A DNA stretch of 64,000 bases from Streptomyces eurythermus (GTDB lineage: Bacteria > Actinomycetota > Actinomycetes > Streptomycetales > Streptomycetaceae). Position numbers and translations under genes: made by a program. This document shows positions 17,435-24,925 of this stretch, piece by piece; within the stretch, counting starts at the first letter, position 1; each line of letters opens with the position of its first letter. The DNA lies in contig NZ_BMSK01000009.1 of assembly GCF_014649115.1 (NCBI RefSeq), forward strand, positions 62,001-126,000, in the 5' to 3' direction. The notes under the pieces are model-generated. The model was given only the letters and a program-made list of their open reading frames with translations. It did not search any database and was not told the DNA's origin.

Positions 17435-18667
17435 ATGCCCATCGCTCTCCTCGCGCTCGCCTTAAGCGCGTTCGGCATCGGCACGACAGAGTTCGTGATC
17501 ATGGGCCTGCTGCCCAACGTCGCCGACGACCTCGACGTCAGCATCACCTCGGCGGGCCTGCTCGTCACCGGCTACGCGCTCGGCGTCGTCGTCGGCGCCC
17601 CGGTCCTCACGGCGGTCCTCGGACGGCTGCCCCGCAAGAAGACGATCCTCATCCTCAGCGGCATCTTCCTCGTCGGAAACCTGCTGTGCGCCGTGGCACC
17701 CGCCTACGGCATCCTGATGGTGGCCCGGTTCGTCACCGCCTGCGCCCACGGCGCCTTCTTCGGCATCGCCTCGGTCGTCGCCGCCGAACTGGTCACCAAG
17801 GACAAGCAGGCCAGCGCCATCGCCATGGTGTTCACCGGCTCCACCGTCGCCAACGTGCTCGGCGTGCCCCTCGGCACCTTCCTCGGGCAGCACTTCGGCT
17901 GGCGCTCCACCTTCTGGGCCGTGACCGCCATCGCCCTCATCGCCACCATCGGCATCGCCGTCCTCGTGCCGAACATCCGGCAGGACAACCCGCCGAGCTT
18001 CCGCGCCGAGATGCGGGTCCTCAAGCGGCGCCAGGTCCTGCTCGCCCTGCTCATCACCGTCTTCGGCTACGGCGGTGTCTTCACCCTCTTCACCTACATC
18101 ACGCCCCTGCTCACCGACGTGACCGGGTTCGCCGAGTCCACCGTGAGCTGGCTGCTGGTCCTGTTCGGCACCGGCCTGTTCATCGGCAACCTCGTGGCCG
18201 GCAAGGCCGCCGACCGCCGGCTGATGCCCACGGTGTACGTGGTGCTGCTCGCGCTGGGCGCCGTCCTGTTCGCCTTCAGCTTCACCAGCCACGACAAGAC
18301 CGCGGCCGCCGTCTCCGTCCTGCTGCTCGGCGCCACGGCCTTCGGCACCGTACCGCCCCTGCAGATGCGCATCCTCGCCAAGGCCAGCGACGCCCCCGCC
18401 GTCGCCAGCGCCTTCAACATCTCCGCCTTCAACGTGGCCAACGCCGGCGGCTCCTTCATCGGCGGCCGGGTGATCGACACCGGCCACTCCATGACCGCCC
18501 TCGGCCCCGTGGCCGCGGTCATCTCCCTGATCGGCCTGGGCATCGCCGCCTACTCCGGCTGGCTCGACACCCACGGCAAGCCCAGCGACCGGGACATCGC
18601 GGACCAGCCCGGGGCCACCGTCGACCGCGCCGTCGAGGGCGCCGCCCCCTCCCCGGCGGAGGCGTGA
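17435..18667 (+). CDS. MFS exporter, DHA1 (AraJ/YdhP-like)
   Basis: The start is ATG 17435, after AGAAGGACGG, giving 410 residues with about twelve transmembrane segments. The opening ALLALALSAFGIGTTEFVIMGLLPNVADDL and the loop GRLPRKKTILI are typical of the DHA1 arabinose-efflux/YdhP group, which exports drugs or sugars. The segment GSTVANVLGVPLGTFLGQHFGWRSTFW matches TM5 of drug antiporters. Codon 10 is TTA (17462-17464), so expression should be bldA-dependent. Its TGA stop shares one base with the ATG of the next gene, indicating translational coupling. An upstream frame from 17345 is rejected since it runs through the operators. Confidence 0.88.
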   Translation: MPIALLALALSAFGIGTTEFVIMGLLPNVADDLDVSITSAGLLVTGYALGVVVGAPVLTAVLGRLPRKKTILILSGIFLVGNLLCAVAPAYGILMVARFVTACAHGAFFGIASVVAAELVTKDKQASAIAMVFTGSTVANVLGVPLGTFLGQHFGWRSTFWAVTAIALIATIGIAVLVPNIRQDNPPSFRAEMRVLKRRQVLLALLITVFGYGGVFTLFTYITPLLTDVTGFAESTVSWLLVLFGTGLFIGNLVAGKAADRRLMPTVYVVLLALGAVLFAFSFTSHDKTAAAVSVLLLGATAFGTVPPLQMRILAKASDAPAVASAFNISAFNVANAGGSFIGGRVIDTGHSMTALGPVAAVISLIGLGIAAYSGWLDTHGKPSDRDIADQPGATVDRAVEGAAPSPAEA

Positions 18668-19662
18668 TGACCGACGCCCCCCAGCCCGCGGCCACGGCCC
18701 GCCCCGACGCGCTCGGCCGGCTGGTCCCCGCCCCCGGCCGCCTCACCCTCGGCGTGGAACTGCCCCTGGACAACGACTGGTCGCGGGAGGGCACCCGGCG
18801 CGCCCGGGCGGACGGCCGGCCGTCCGGCGTGCCCGACCTGAGCCGCCACCGGGAACTGGCCGCGCTCGCCGACCGGCTGGGCTTCACCGCGCTGTGGATG
18901 CGCGACGTACCGCTGTGGGACCCGGGGTTCGGCGACGCCGGCCAGGTCTACGACCCGTTCCCCTACCTCGGCTATCTCGCCGCCGCCACCGAGCGCATCC
19001 TGCTGGGCACGGCCGCCGTCGCCCTGCCCCTGCGGCACCCGCTGCACATAGCCAAGATGGCCGCGACCGTCGACCGGCTCAGCGGCGGCCGGCTGCTGCT
19101 CGGCATCGCCTCCGGCGACCGGCCCGTGGAGTACCCGGCCTTCGGCCTGGACCACGCCGGGCGCGGCCAGGCGGTCCGCGACGCCGTCCGCGTACTGCGG
19201 GAGGCGTGGACGGACGCCGGGCAGGGCGACCCGCACCGGCTGCTCGTGCTGCCCGCGCCGGCTCAGCGGACCGTCCCGCTGCTCATGGCCGGGCACGGCC
19301 GGCAGACCCCCGAGTGGCTGGCCGAGCACGCCGACGGTCACTTCACCTATCACCGGCCGCCGGCGGAGATGCGCCCGGTCGCGGACCACTGGCACGCCCT
19401 GTGCGGGCCCGGCCGGCCGCGGCCCCTGCTGACCACCATGCTGGTCGACCTGGCGGACGACCCGGACGCCTCCGCGCAGCCCTTCCGGTTCGGCGCGCGC
19501 CTGGGCCGGCACGCCCTGGTCGACTACCTGAAAGGACTGGAGAAGACCCGGGTGGCGCATGTCGCCCTGAACTTCCGCAGGAGCCGGCGGCCGGTCGACG
19601 ACGTGCTGGCGGAGATCGCCGAGCACGTACTGCCGGAGTTTCCCGGGCCCGGCTCTATGTGA
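18667..19662 (+). CDS. Luciferase-like (LLM) flavin-dependent oxidoreductase
   Basis: ATG 18667 overlaps the MFS stop (TGATG) and gives 331 residues. The bacterial luciferase-like TIM barrel is seen in LAALADRLGFTALWMRDVPLWDP, ERILLGTAAVALPLRHPLHIAKMAATVDRLSGGRLLLGI and the terminal VAHVALNFRRSRRPVDDVL. The last part resembles the BA3436-type luciferase family. Such enzymes use FMNH2 (sometimes F420) to oxidise small substrates. Coupling to an exporter under a MarR suggests detoxification or tailoring of the exported compound. The substrate is unknown. Confidence 0.85.
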   Translation: MTDAPQPAATARPDALGRLVPAPGRLTLGVELPLDNDWSREGTRRARADGRPSGVPDLSRHRELAALADRLGFTALWMRDVPLWDPGFGDAGQVYDPFPYLGYLAAATERILLGTAAVALPLRHPLHIAKMAATVDRLSGGRLLLGIASGDRPVEYPAFGLDHAGRGQAVRDAVRVLREAWTDAGQGDPHRLLVLPAPAQRTVPLLMAGHGRQTPEWLAEHADGHFTYHRPPAEMRPVADHWHALCGPGRPRPLLTTMLVDLADDPDASAQPFRFGARLGRHALVDYLKGLEKTRVAHVALNFRRSRRPVDDVLAEIAEHVLPEFPGPGSM

Positions 19663-19697
19663 AGCGTCCCAGCGAGGAGAAAGCGAGGTACTCCACC

Positions 19698-20210
19698 GTG
19701 GCCGATGACGAACTCTCCACCTCGGCGTGGCGGGAGCTGCAGTCACTGTGCGCGCAGGTGGACAGAGCCCTGGCCGCAGCGCTGCACCGCTTCAAGCTGT
19801 CCGTGCAGGAGTACCAGGCACTGGATCACCTCCATACGCACCGGGGATGTGCCGTGCGGGTGCAGGACTTCGCCGACGCGGTGCGTCTCAGTCACAGTGG
19901 GGCCACCCGGCTGATCACGCGGCTGGAGCGGCGGGAACTGGTCGCCCGCCGGCTGTGTGCCACCGACCGGCGCGGGATCGAGGTGGAACTCACCACCGCC
20001 GGTCAGGAGTTGCTCGGCCGGTTACAGCCGGTCCGCGCCGCCCTGGCCGGTGCCCTCAGCGACGCGGGCGCACGTTTGGCCGACAGCGCCCTGGCCTGCG
20101 TACTGCGCACGGCCAGGGCGGACGGCGGCGGCCCGGGCGCCCCGCGGCAGGCCCCGCCACCCGCCGCGGCACCGCGCCCCGACCGCGTCCGAAGGCCGGA
20201 CCGCGTGTGA
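19698..20210 (+). CDS. MarR-family regulator 2
   Basis: GTG 19698 gives 170 residues and lies 35 bases after the LLM gene. The winged helix covers LSVQEYQALDHLHTHRGCAVRVQDFADAVRLSHSGATRLITRLERRELVARRLCATDRRGIEVELTTAG. It is a paralogue of MarR 1 by layout and by the shared RLERREL/RLEKLGL and TDRRG/HDRRG segments. TTA is codon 109 (20022-20024). The C-terminus (DRVRRPDRV) is encoded by the first copies of an 18-bp tandem repeat, and the stop is created by a variant copy. Its target may be the palindrome before the GatZ-like gene. Confidence 0.85.
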   Translation: MADDELSTSAWRELQSLCAQVDRALAAALHRFKLSVQEYQALDHLHTHRGCAVRVQDFADAVRLSHSGATRLITRLERRELVARRLCATDRRGIEVELTTAGQELLGRLQPVRAALAGALSDAGARLADSALACVLRTARADGGGPGAPRQAPPPAAAPRPDRVRRPDRV

Positions 20211-20252
20211 CGGCCTGACCGCGTCCGAAGGCCTGAGCGCGTCCCACGGCCG
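20181..20252 (+). repeat. Four 18-bp tandem repeats across the marR2 stop
   Basis: Four units start GACCGCGT or GAGCGCGT at 20181, 20199, 20217 and 20235, each ending in GGCCG or GGCCT. Unit two has GTGTGA where units one and three have GTCCGA, which creates the TGA stop of the MarR gene at 20208-20210. A partial fifth unit follows at 20253. Confidence 0.85.
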
Positions 20253-20421
20253 GACCGCTCGACCGCGCGGGCGACTCCCCCGCTCCCCGGGAGCCGCCCC
20301 GCGCCGGTTCGTACCCGGCCGTTCCCGCGTCGTCCCGCCGGGCCGGGCGAAGGTCCCGGCCGACGAAAGAGACACGAAGTCCCCAGGAAAGAGGCGTCAC
20401 CGAGGGTTGCTCCTGACCGGC

Positions 20422-20441
20422 ACTGTGCGGCACCGCACAGT
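20422..20441. promoter_or_regulatory. Perfect 9-bp inverted repeat upstream of the GatZ-like gene
   Basis: ACTGTGCGGCACCGCACAGT has two perfect 9-base arms separated by CA. It ends 25 bases before the GTG start, just ahead of the GGAGG ribosome-binding site. It may be an operator (MarR 2 is encoded immediately upstream) or a short mRNA hairpin controlling translation. No T-run follows, so a terminator is unlikely. Confidence 0.6.
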
Positions 20442-20466
20442 CTCCCCGTTCACGGAGGACCCACAC

Positions 20467-21639
20467 GTGACCAACCCGACGAATTCCGCCGACATCGCCG
20501 TGCCCTCCCGTCTCGGCGTGGGACCGATGTCGAAGAACGCCGTGGACGCGGCGATCCAGGTGGCGTACCGGCGCAAGCGCCGTCTGATGCTGATCCCCAG
20601 CCGCCGCCAGGTGGAGGCCGCCGAGCAGGGCGGCGGCTATGTGGAGGGCTGGACGACCGAGTCGTTCGCCGAGTACGTCCGGTCCCGGGACCCCGAGGGC
20701 CTGATCCTGCTGTGCCGCGACCACGGCGGCCCCTACCAGAACCCGCAGGAGAGACTCCAGCGCTACTCCGTCGAGCAGGCGATGAAGTCCGCGGCCGAGT
20801 CGTACGCCGAGGACATCCGCCAGGGCTTCGACCTGCTGCACGTCGACACGTCCGTCGACCTCGACGGCGTCGCCTCCCTGGAGGACGCGATCGACCGGGC
20901 GGTGGAACTGTACGGCCAGTCCGTGGAGACCGCGCGCTCGCTGGGCCGAGCCACCCTGTTCGAGATCGGCTTCGAGGACCAGGGCAGCGACACCAACGAC
21001 CCCGAGGAGTTCGAGGAGCAGGTCACCACGGCCCTGGAGCGGCTGAAGGGCGCCGGGCTGCCGCTGCCGACCTTCATCGTCGCGCAGACGGCCACGAAGG
21101 TGATGGAGACGCGCAACGTCGGCGCGCTGACCATCGCGCCGTTCGCGGTCGCCTCGGCGGTGCGCTCCCTGGTCGCCGTCACCCGGCGGCACGGCATCGC
21201 GCTCAAGGCCCACAACTGCGACTACCTCAGCCGCGACCAGCTGCGCTTCCTCAACGCGGCCGGGGTGGACGCGCTCAACGTGGCGCCCGAGTTCGGGGTG
21301 GTCGAGACCCGCGCCTTCCTGTCCCTGCTGGAGGAGCTGAACCTGCCGGTGCAGCGCGAACGCTTCCTCGAGGCGGCCTACGACAGCGGCTCCTGGGCGA
21401 AGTGGATGCACCCGCAGACCACGGCGAGCGACACCGACCGGGCGGTCATCGCCGGTCACTACACCTTCGCCACCGAGGACTTCCAGGCGCTGAAGGAGGT
21501 CGCCGGTCACTTCGCCGCGAAGAAGGGCATCGATGTCGACGCCCGGCTGCGCGACGCGGTCGACCGTGCCATCGACCACTACGCCGAGGCGCTGCCCGAC
21601 GGCGTCTCCGCGGGCCGGGACACCGCGGTCGCCGTCTGA
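20467..21639 (+). CDS. GatZ/KbaZ-like class II aldolase subunit homologue, stand-alone
   Basis: GTG 20467 has GGAGG upstream and gives 390 residues. The fold resembles the D-tagatose-bisphosphate aldolase 'non-catalytic' subunit (GatZ/KbaZ family). The matching segments are LMLIPSRRQVEAAEQGGGYVEGWTTESFAEYV, LILLCRDHGGPYQN, GFDLLHVDTSVD, LFEIGFEDQG, IALKAHNCDYLSRDQLRFLNAAGVDALNVAPEFG and the C-terminal GHYTFATEDFQALKEV. GatY, the catalytic partner in enterobacteria, is not encoded in this window. So this protein may act alone on a ketose phosphate, or partner with something elsewhere. It heads a run with a kinase and a phosphatase. Confidence 0.75.
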   Translation: MTNPTNSADIAVPSRLGVGPMSKNAVDAAIQVAYRRKRRLMLIPSRRQVEAAEQGGGYVEGWTTESFAEYVRSRDPEGLILLCRDHGGPYQNPQERLQRYSVEQAMKSAAESYAEDIRQGFDLLHVDTSVDLDGVASLEDAIDRAVELYGQSVETARSLGRATLFEIGFEDQGSDTNDPEEFEEQVTTALERLKGAGLPLPTFIVAQTATKVMETRNVGALTIAPFAVASAVRSLVAVTRRHGIALKAHNCDYLSRDQLRFLNAAGVDALNVAPEFGVVETRAFLSLLEELNLPVQRERFLEAAYDSGSWAKWMHPQTTASDTDRAVIAGHYTFATEDFQALKEVAGHFAAKKGIDVDARLRDAVDRAIDHYAEALPDGVSAGRDTAVAV

Positions 21640-21709
21640 CCCTCCCCCCGACGGTCCGTCCGTCGCCCCCACCGGCCGAAGGGCCATACACCGAACGAGG
21701 TTGCAGCTG

Positions 21710-22966
21710 ATGGCTGTTCAGAACGCAACGGTCCCCAACGACGAGAACCCGTCGGCCCCCGACGTGGGCGCCGTGGAGGACGCCCTGCTCGGCGAACTGG
21801 CCGAGCGGATCGGCGGCGCCCTCACCGAAGAGCTCACCGAGGGCGGCTCGCCGGCCCGCCTGGTCAAACTCGCCCTGCCGGGCGGCGGTCTCCAGGTCGT
21901 CAAGCTCCTGGTCGACATACCGGGCGCCGTCGACGGCCACGACCTGGACTCCTTCCGGGTCAAGATCCGGCAGATCGAGAAGATCCGCGCGGAGATCCCC
22001 GAGCTGCGCGAGGTGTACACCGAGCTGTCCGACGAGTTCCACGGGGACAACTGGTCGGCGTACACCATGCCGTTCTACGCGAACCAGGACATCGCCGCCC
22101 CGCTGCGGGCGGGCGAGGACGTGGAGAAGCGGTACACGCCCCAGCTGCGCCGCATCCTGTCGGACCTGGTCGGGCAGGGCTATCTGCGCAGCAGCGAGGA
22201 GACGGCGCCCGGGCACATCGCCGAGGTGCACGCCGACCGGCTCATCCGGCGCTACTGGCTGCTGCAGAAGTACCTGCCGGACGCGCTGGTCGACGCGGAG
22301 ACGATCACCGTGAACGGCGTCGTCTGCCGCAACCCGCTGCGGCTGGCGCAGACCCTGGTGGACCGGCCCGAGCTGACGGCCGGGGTCGATCCGGCCCGCC
22401 TGTACTACCCGGTCCACGGCGACCTCAACACCCGCAACATCCTCGTACTGGACGACGCGGCCGTGAGCGCCGGCCGGGGCGGGTACCGCATCATCGACCC
22501 GCGCGGCACCCTCGGGCACTGGGACCCCGCCTACGACCTGTCCAAGATCCTGTTCAGTTTCACGGTGTGGGACGCCGGTCTGCGCAAGGGCTTCCGGCTG
22601 GCCGAGGACGCCGGGGAGTGGCAGGTGGCCATCGAGGGCGGCACCTACCCCGCCTACCGGGCCGCGGCCCACGGCCTGCTCGGACTGCTGCGCGGCCTGC
22701 CCGCGTTCCAGCGGCTCACCGCGGACGACCCCGGCTGGGAGAGCCGCTACCTGCTCGGGCACGCCTTCCACCTGCTCGCCGAGGCCGCCTGCCGGCTGTC
22801 CGACATCAAGAAGCGCACGGGTGAGGACACCGCCGACCAGCTGGACCCGGTCGACCTCGCGACGGGGCACTACCTCTACGGGGTCCTCTTCCTGGAGGAC
22901 GCCGTGCGCCAGCTGGAGGCCGGGGGCCGCGTCGACCACGACGCCGCGCTGTCGCTGCTGGGCTGA
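21710..22966 (+). CDS. APH-fold small-molecule kinase
   Basis: ATG 21710 gives 418 residues. The kinase catalytic loop is VHGDLNTRNILV (Asp base, Asn metal ligand) and the metal-binding motif is IIDPRGTLGHWDPAYDLSKILF, in place of DFG. An N-lobe Lys is likely in LKLLVDIPGAVDGH or nearby; the N-lobe is divergent. This is the aminoglycoside phosphotransferase/choline kinase fold. The position 70 bases after a GatZ-like aldolase subunit suggests it phosphorylates a sugar or polyol to make the aldolase substrate, which is inference. Self-resistance is an alternative role. Confidence 0.8.
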   Translation: MAVQNATVPNDENPSAPDVGAVEDALLGELAERIGGALTEELTEGGSPARLVKLALPGGGLQVVKLLVDIPGAVDGHDLDSFRVKIRQIEKIRAEIPELREVYTELSDEFHGDNWSAYTMPFYANQDIAAPLRAGEDVEKRYTPQLRRILSDLVGQGYLRSSEETAPGHIAEVHADRLIRRYWLLQKYLPDALVDAETITVNGVVCRNPLRLAQTLVDRPELTAGVDPARLYYPVHGDLNTRNILVLDDAAVSAGRGGYRIIDPRGTLGHWDPAYDLSKILFSFTVWDAGLRKGFRLAEDAGEWQVAIEGGTYPAYRAAAHGLLGLLRGLPAFQRLTADDPGWESRYLLGHAFHLLAEAACRLSDIKKRTGEDTADQLDPVDLATGHYLYGVLFLEDAVRQLEAGGRVDHDAALSLLG

Positions 22967-23084
22967 CCCGGGCCCGGCCGGTGGCGGTCCGCCCGGAGGG
23001 ACAGTGGCTCCCGGGCGGACCGCCCGCAACCCGAGAAGGGCACACCACCAGCCGCGGGCCGCGGGAAGGAAGAACGAGGTCGAA

Positions 23085-23744
23085 GTGATCCGCCTGTTCC
23101 TGGTCCGGCACGGGGAGAACCCGGCCAACGTCCACCACATCCTGTCCTTCCGGCGAGCGGACTTCCGGCTGACGTCGCGCGGGATCCGGCAGGCCGAGGC
23201 CCTCGCGCCCCTGCTGCGCCGGCCCGGCCGCGGGCCGGACACCGCATGGTGGTCCTCCCCGCTGCGCCGTGCGCGGCACACGGCCGAGGTACTGGCCCCG
23301 CCGGGGACCGGCATCCGGGTCCTCGAGGGGCTCAGGGAACTCGACGTCGGCGAACTCGACGGCTCCGGCCGTCCCGACGACCGCGACGCCTACGAGAAGG
23401 TGATCGCCGCCTGGCGGCTGGGCGAGGAAACCGCGCGCTTCCCCGGCGGTGAGAGCCTCGCGGAGGCGGTCGAGCGGTTCGAGACGTCCCTGCGCACCGT
23501 CACGGACGACCGGGCGGAGGGATCGGCGGCCGTCGTGGTCGGGCACGGGGGCCTGTTCACCGAGGCCCTCACCGTCCTGCTGCCGCCCGCCGACCGGGCC
23601 CTGTTCGAGCGGGCGCACCGGCCCCGCTGGCTCAACTGCGAGGCGGCGGAACTCACGGCCCGTACGGACCCGGACGGCCGGCTGCGCCTGCGCTGGGCGG
23701 GCTGGCTGTCCGCGGCCCGGCCCGCCGCCGGAGCCACCCCGTGA
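23085..23744 (+). CDS. Histidine phosphatase (phosphoglycerate mutase-like)
   Basis: GTG 23085 gives 219 residues. The catalytic signature LVRHGENPAN contains the nucleophilic His, and VVVGHGGLFTEAL contains the second. The intermediate SSPLRRARHTAEVL and LRELDVGELDG match CobC/GpmB-type broad phosphatases. It closes the GatZ-kinase-phosphatase run, 118 bases after the kinase. Together with the HAD enzyme upstream, the block encodes two phosphatases and one kinase. A strong hairpin follows. Confidence 0.87.
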   Translation: MIRLFLVRHGENPANVHHILSFRRADFRLTSRGIRQAEALAPLLRRPGRGPDTAWWSSPLRRARHTAEVLAPPGTGIRVLEGLRELDVGELDGSGRPDDRDAYEKVIAAWRLGEETARFPGGESLAEAVERFETSLRTVTDDRAEGSAAVVVGHGGLFTEALTVLLPPADRALFERAHRPRWLNCEAAELTARTDPDGRLRLRWAGWLSAARPAAGATP

Positions 23745-23781
23745 GCCGTCCCCCGCCCGGGGGTGAGCCACTGAGCGCGTA

Positions 23782-23825
23782 CAAGGGCCCGGAACGTCCT
23801 CGCAAGAGGAGGTTCCGGGCCCTTG
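23782..23825. terminator. Bidirectional terminator hairpin
   Basis: A 14-bp perfect stem, CAAGGGCCCGGAAC (23782-23795) with GTTCCGGGCCCTTG (23812-23825), is extended inward by TCCT/AGGA. It lies between convergent genes and marks the right end of the accessory block. Confidence 0.88.
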
Positions 23826-23846
23826 CCGTGAGAGCGGGGCCGGTCC

Positions 23847-24872
23847 TCAGATCCGTACCCGCAGGGCGTAGAACCGTGTGGTCTGGGCCGGGTTCTGGTT
23901 GTCGTCGCTGACCAGGAGGACCTTCAGGCGGCCCTTGGTGTCGCGGCCGGTCACCGTCATGCCCTCGATGTTGTCCAGCAGGGGGTTGGGCTGGGGCTGC
24001 CTGGCCGTGGCGCCGAGCGACGGGCAGGCCGCGATGTCGGCGAGCAGGGTCTTCGTCACCAGCCGGACGCCGCTCTGGCCCGTCAGGTTCTCGATGTCCC
24101 GGGTGTCGGTGGCGTGGCGGGGGTCGGCGAGGTAGAGGCGGACGGTGTTGCCGACGCCCGCGGTGAAGCCCCGCTCCAGGACGAGGAGACGGCCGTCGGG
24201 TGTCGCCTGGACCTCGGGGACGCCGAGGCCGGGGTCGGTGCGGTAGGCGTACTGGGCGGCGGGCGTGAAGCGGCCCCGGTGGCCCCGCCAGGTCTGGAAG
24301 CGGACGATCCCGGCGGAGTCGCCGGCTATCGCGTACTCCATGGAGGCCAGCAGGGTACGGCCGCCGGGCAGCAGGGTCAGACCCTCGAAGGTCTGGTTGG
24401 CGGTGGCCCGGCCGGCCGGGGCGACCCGGAGGGCGGCGGGCACCGGGAGCCGGTCGAGGAGGCGGCCGTCGGGGCCGTAGCGGCGGACGGACGGCTCGGT
24501 CTCGGAGGAGACCAGCCGGGTGCCGTCGCGGTCGACGACCAGGCCCTCGGAGTCGAGGTCGGCGCCCTTCTCGTCGGCGAGGCGGACGACCCCCTCGGGC
24601 CGGAGGGTACGGGCGTCCAGCCGGAACAGGGACGAGCGGTCCCCGAGGGCCGCGAGCGAGCCGTCCCGGTCCACGGCGAGGGCGGAGAGGTTGCCGGTGT
24701 ACGTGCCCTCGTACGTCGTCTTGTCGAGCGCGTCGGAGAAGCGGTCGAGGACGACGTACGGCGAACAGGCGTGGCGGTCCGGCGAGTGGGCGGCGGCGGG
24801 TCCGGCGGCGGTCAGGGAGGTGACCGCCGCCAGGCCGGCGGCGAGGCCGGCGCATACGGTCTTCAGGCGCAT
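23847..24872 (-). CDS. Secreted esterase-like activity of phytase family protein
   Basis: ATG 24872 gives 341 residues with a Sec signal peptide (KTVCAGLAAGLAAVTSLTAAGPAAA). The body is a beta-propeller-like domain of the 'esterase-like activity of phytase' family: LSALAVDRDGSLAALGDRSSLFRLDA, KGADLDSEGLVVD, FEGLTLLPGGRTLLASME and NIEGMTVTGRDTKGRLKVLLVSDDN. It is extracellular. The substrate is not known; phosphodiester or ester hydrolysis has been proposed for the family. The ribosome-binding site is weak, and a GTG nine bases upstream is an alternative start. Confidence 0.82.
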   Translation of the reverse strand: MRLKTVCAGLAAGLAAVTSLTAAGPAAAHSPDRHACSPYVVLDRFSDALDKTTYEGTYTGNLSALAVDRDGSLAALGDRSSLFRLDARTLRPEGVVRLADEKGADLDSEGLVVDRDGTRLVSSETEPSVRRYGPDGRLLDRLPVPAALRVAPAGRATANQTFEGLTLLPGGRTLLASMEYAIAGDSAGIVRFQTWRGHRGRFTPAAQYAYRTDPGLGVPEVQATPDGRLLVLERGFTAGVGNTVRLYLADPRHATDTRDIENLTGQSGVRLVTKTLLADIAACPSLGATARQPQPNPLLDNIEGMTVTGRDTKGRLKVLLVSDDNQNPAQTTRFYALRVRI

Positions 24873-24925
24873 GGCCGTCACCGTAGGGCCGGCTAGTGAC
24901 GTGCGGGAAGCCGCCTCGTGAAGCG

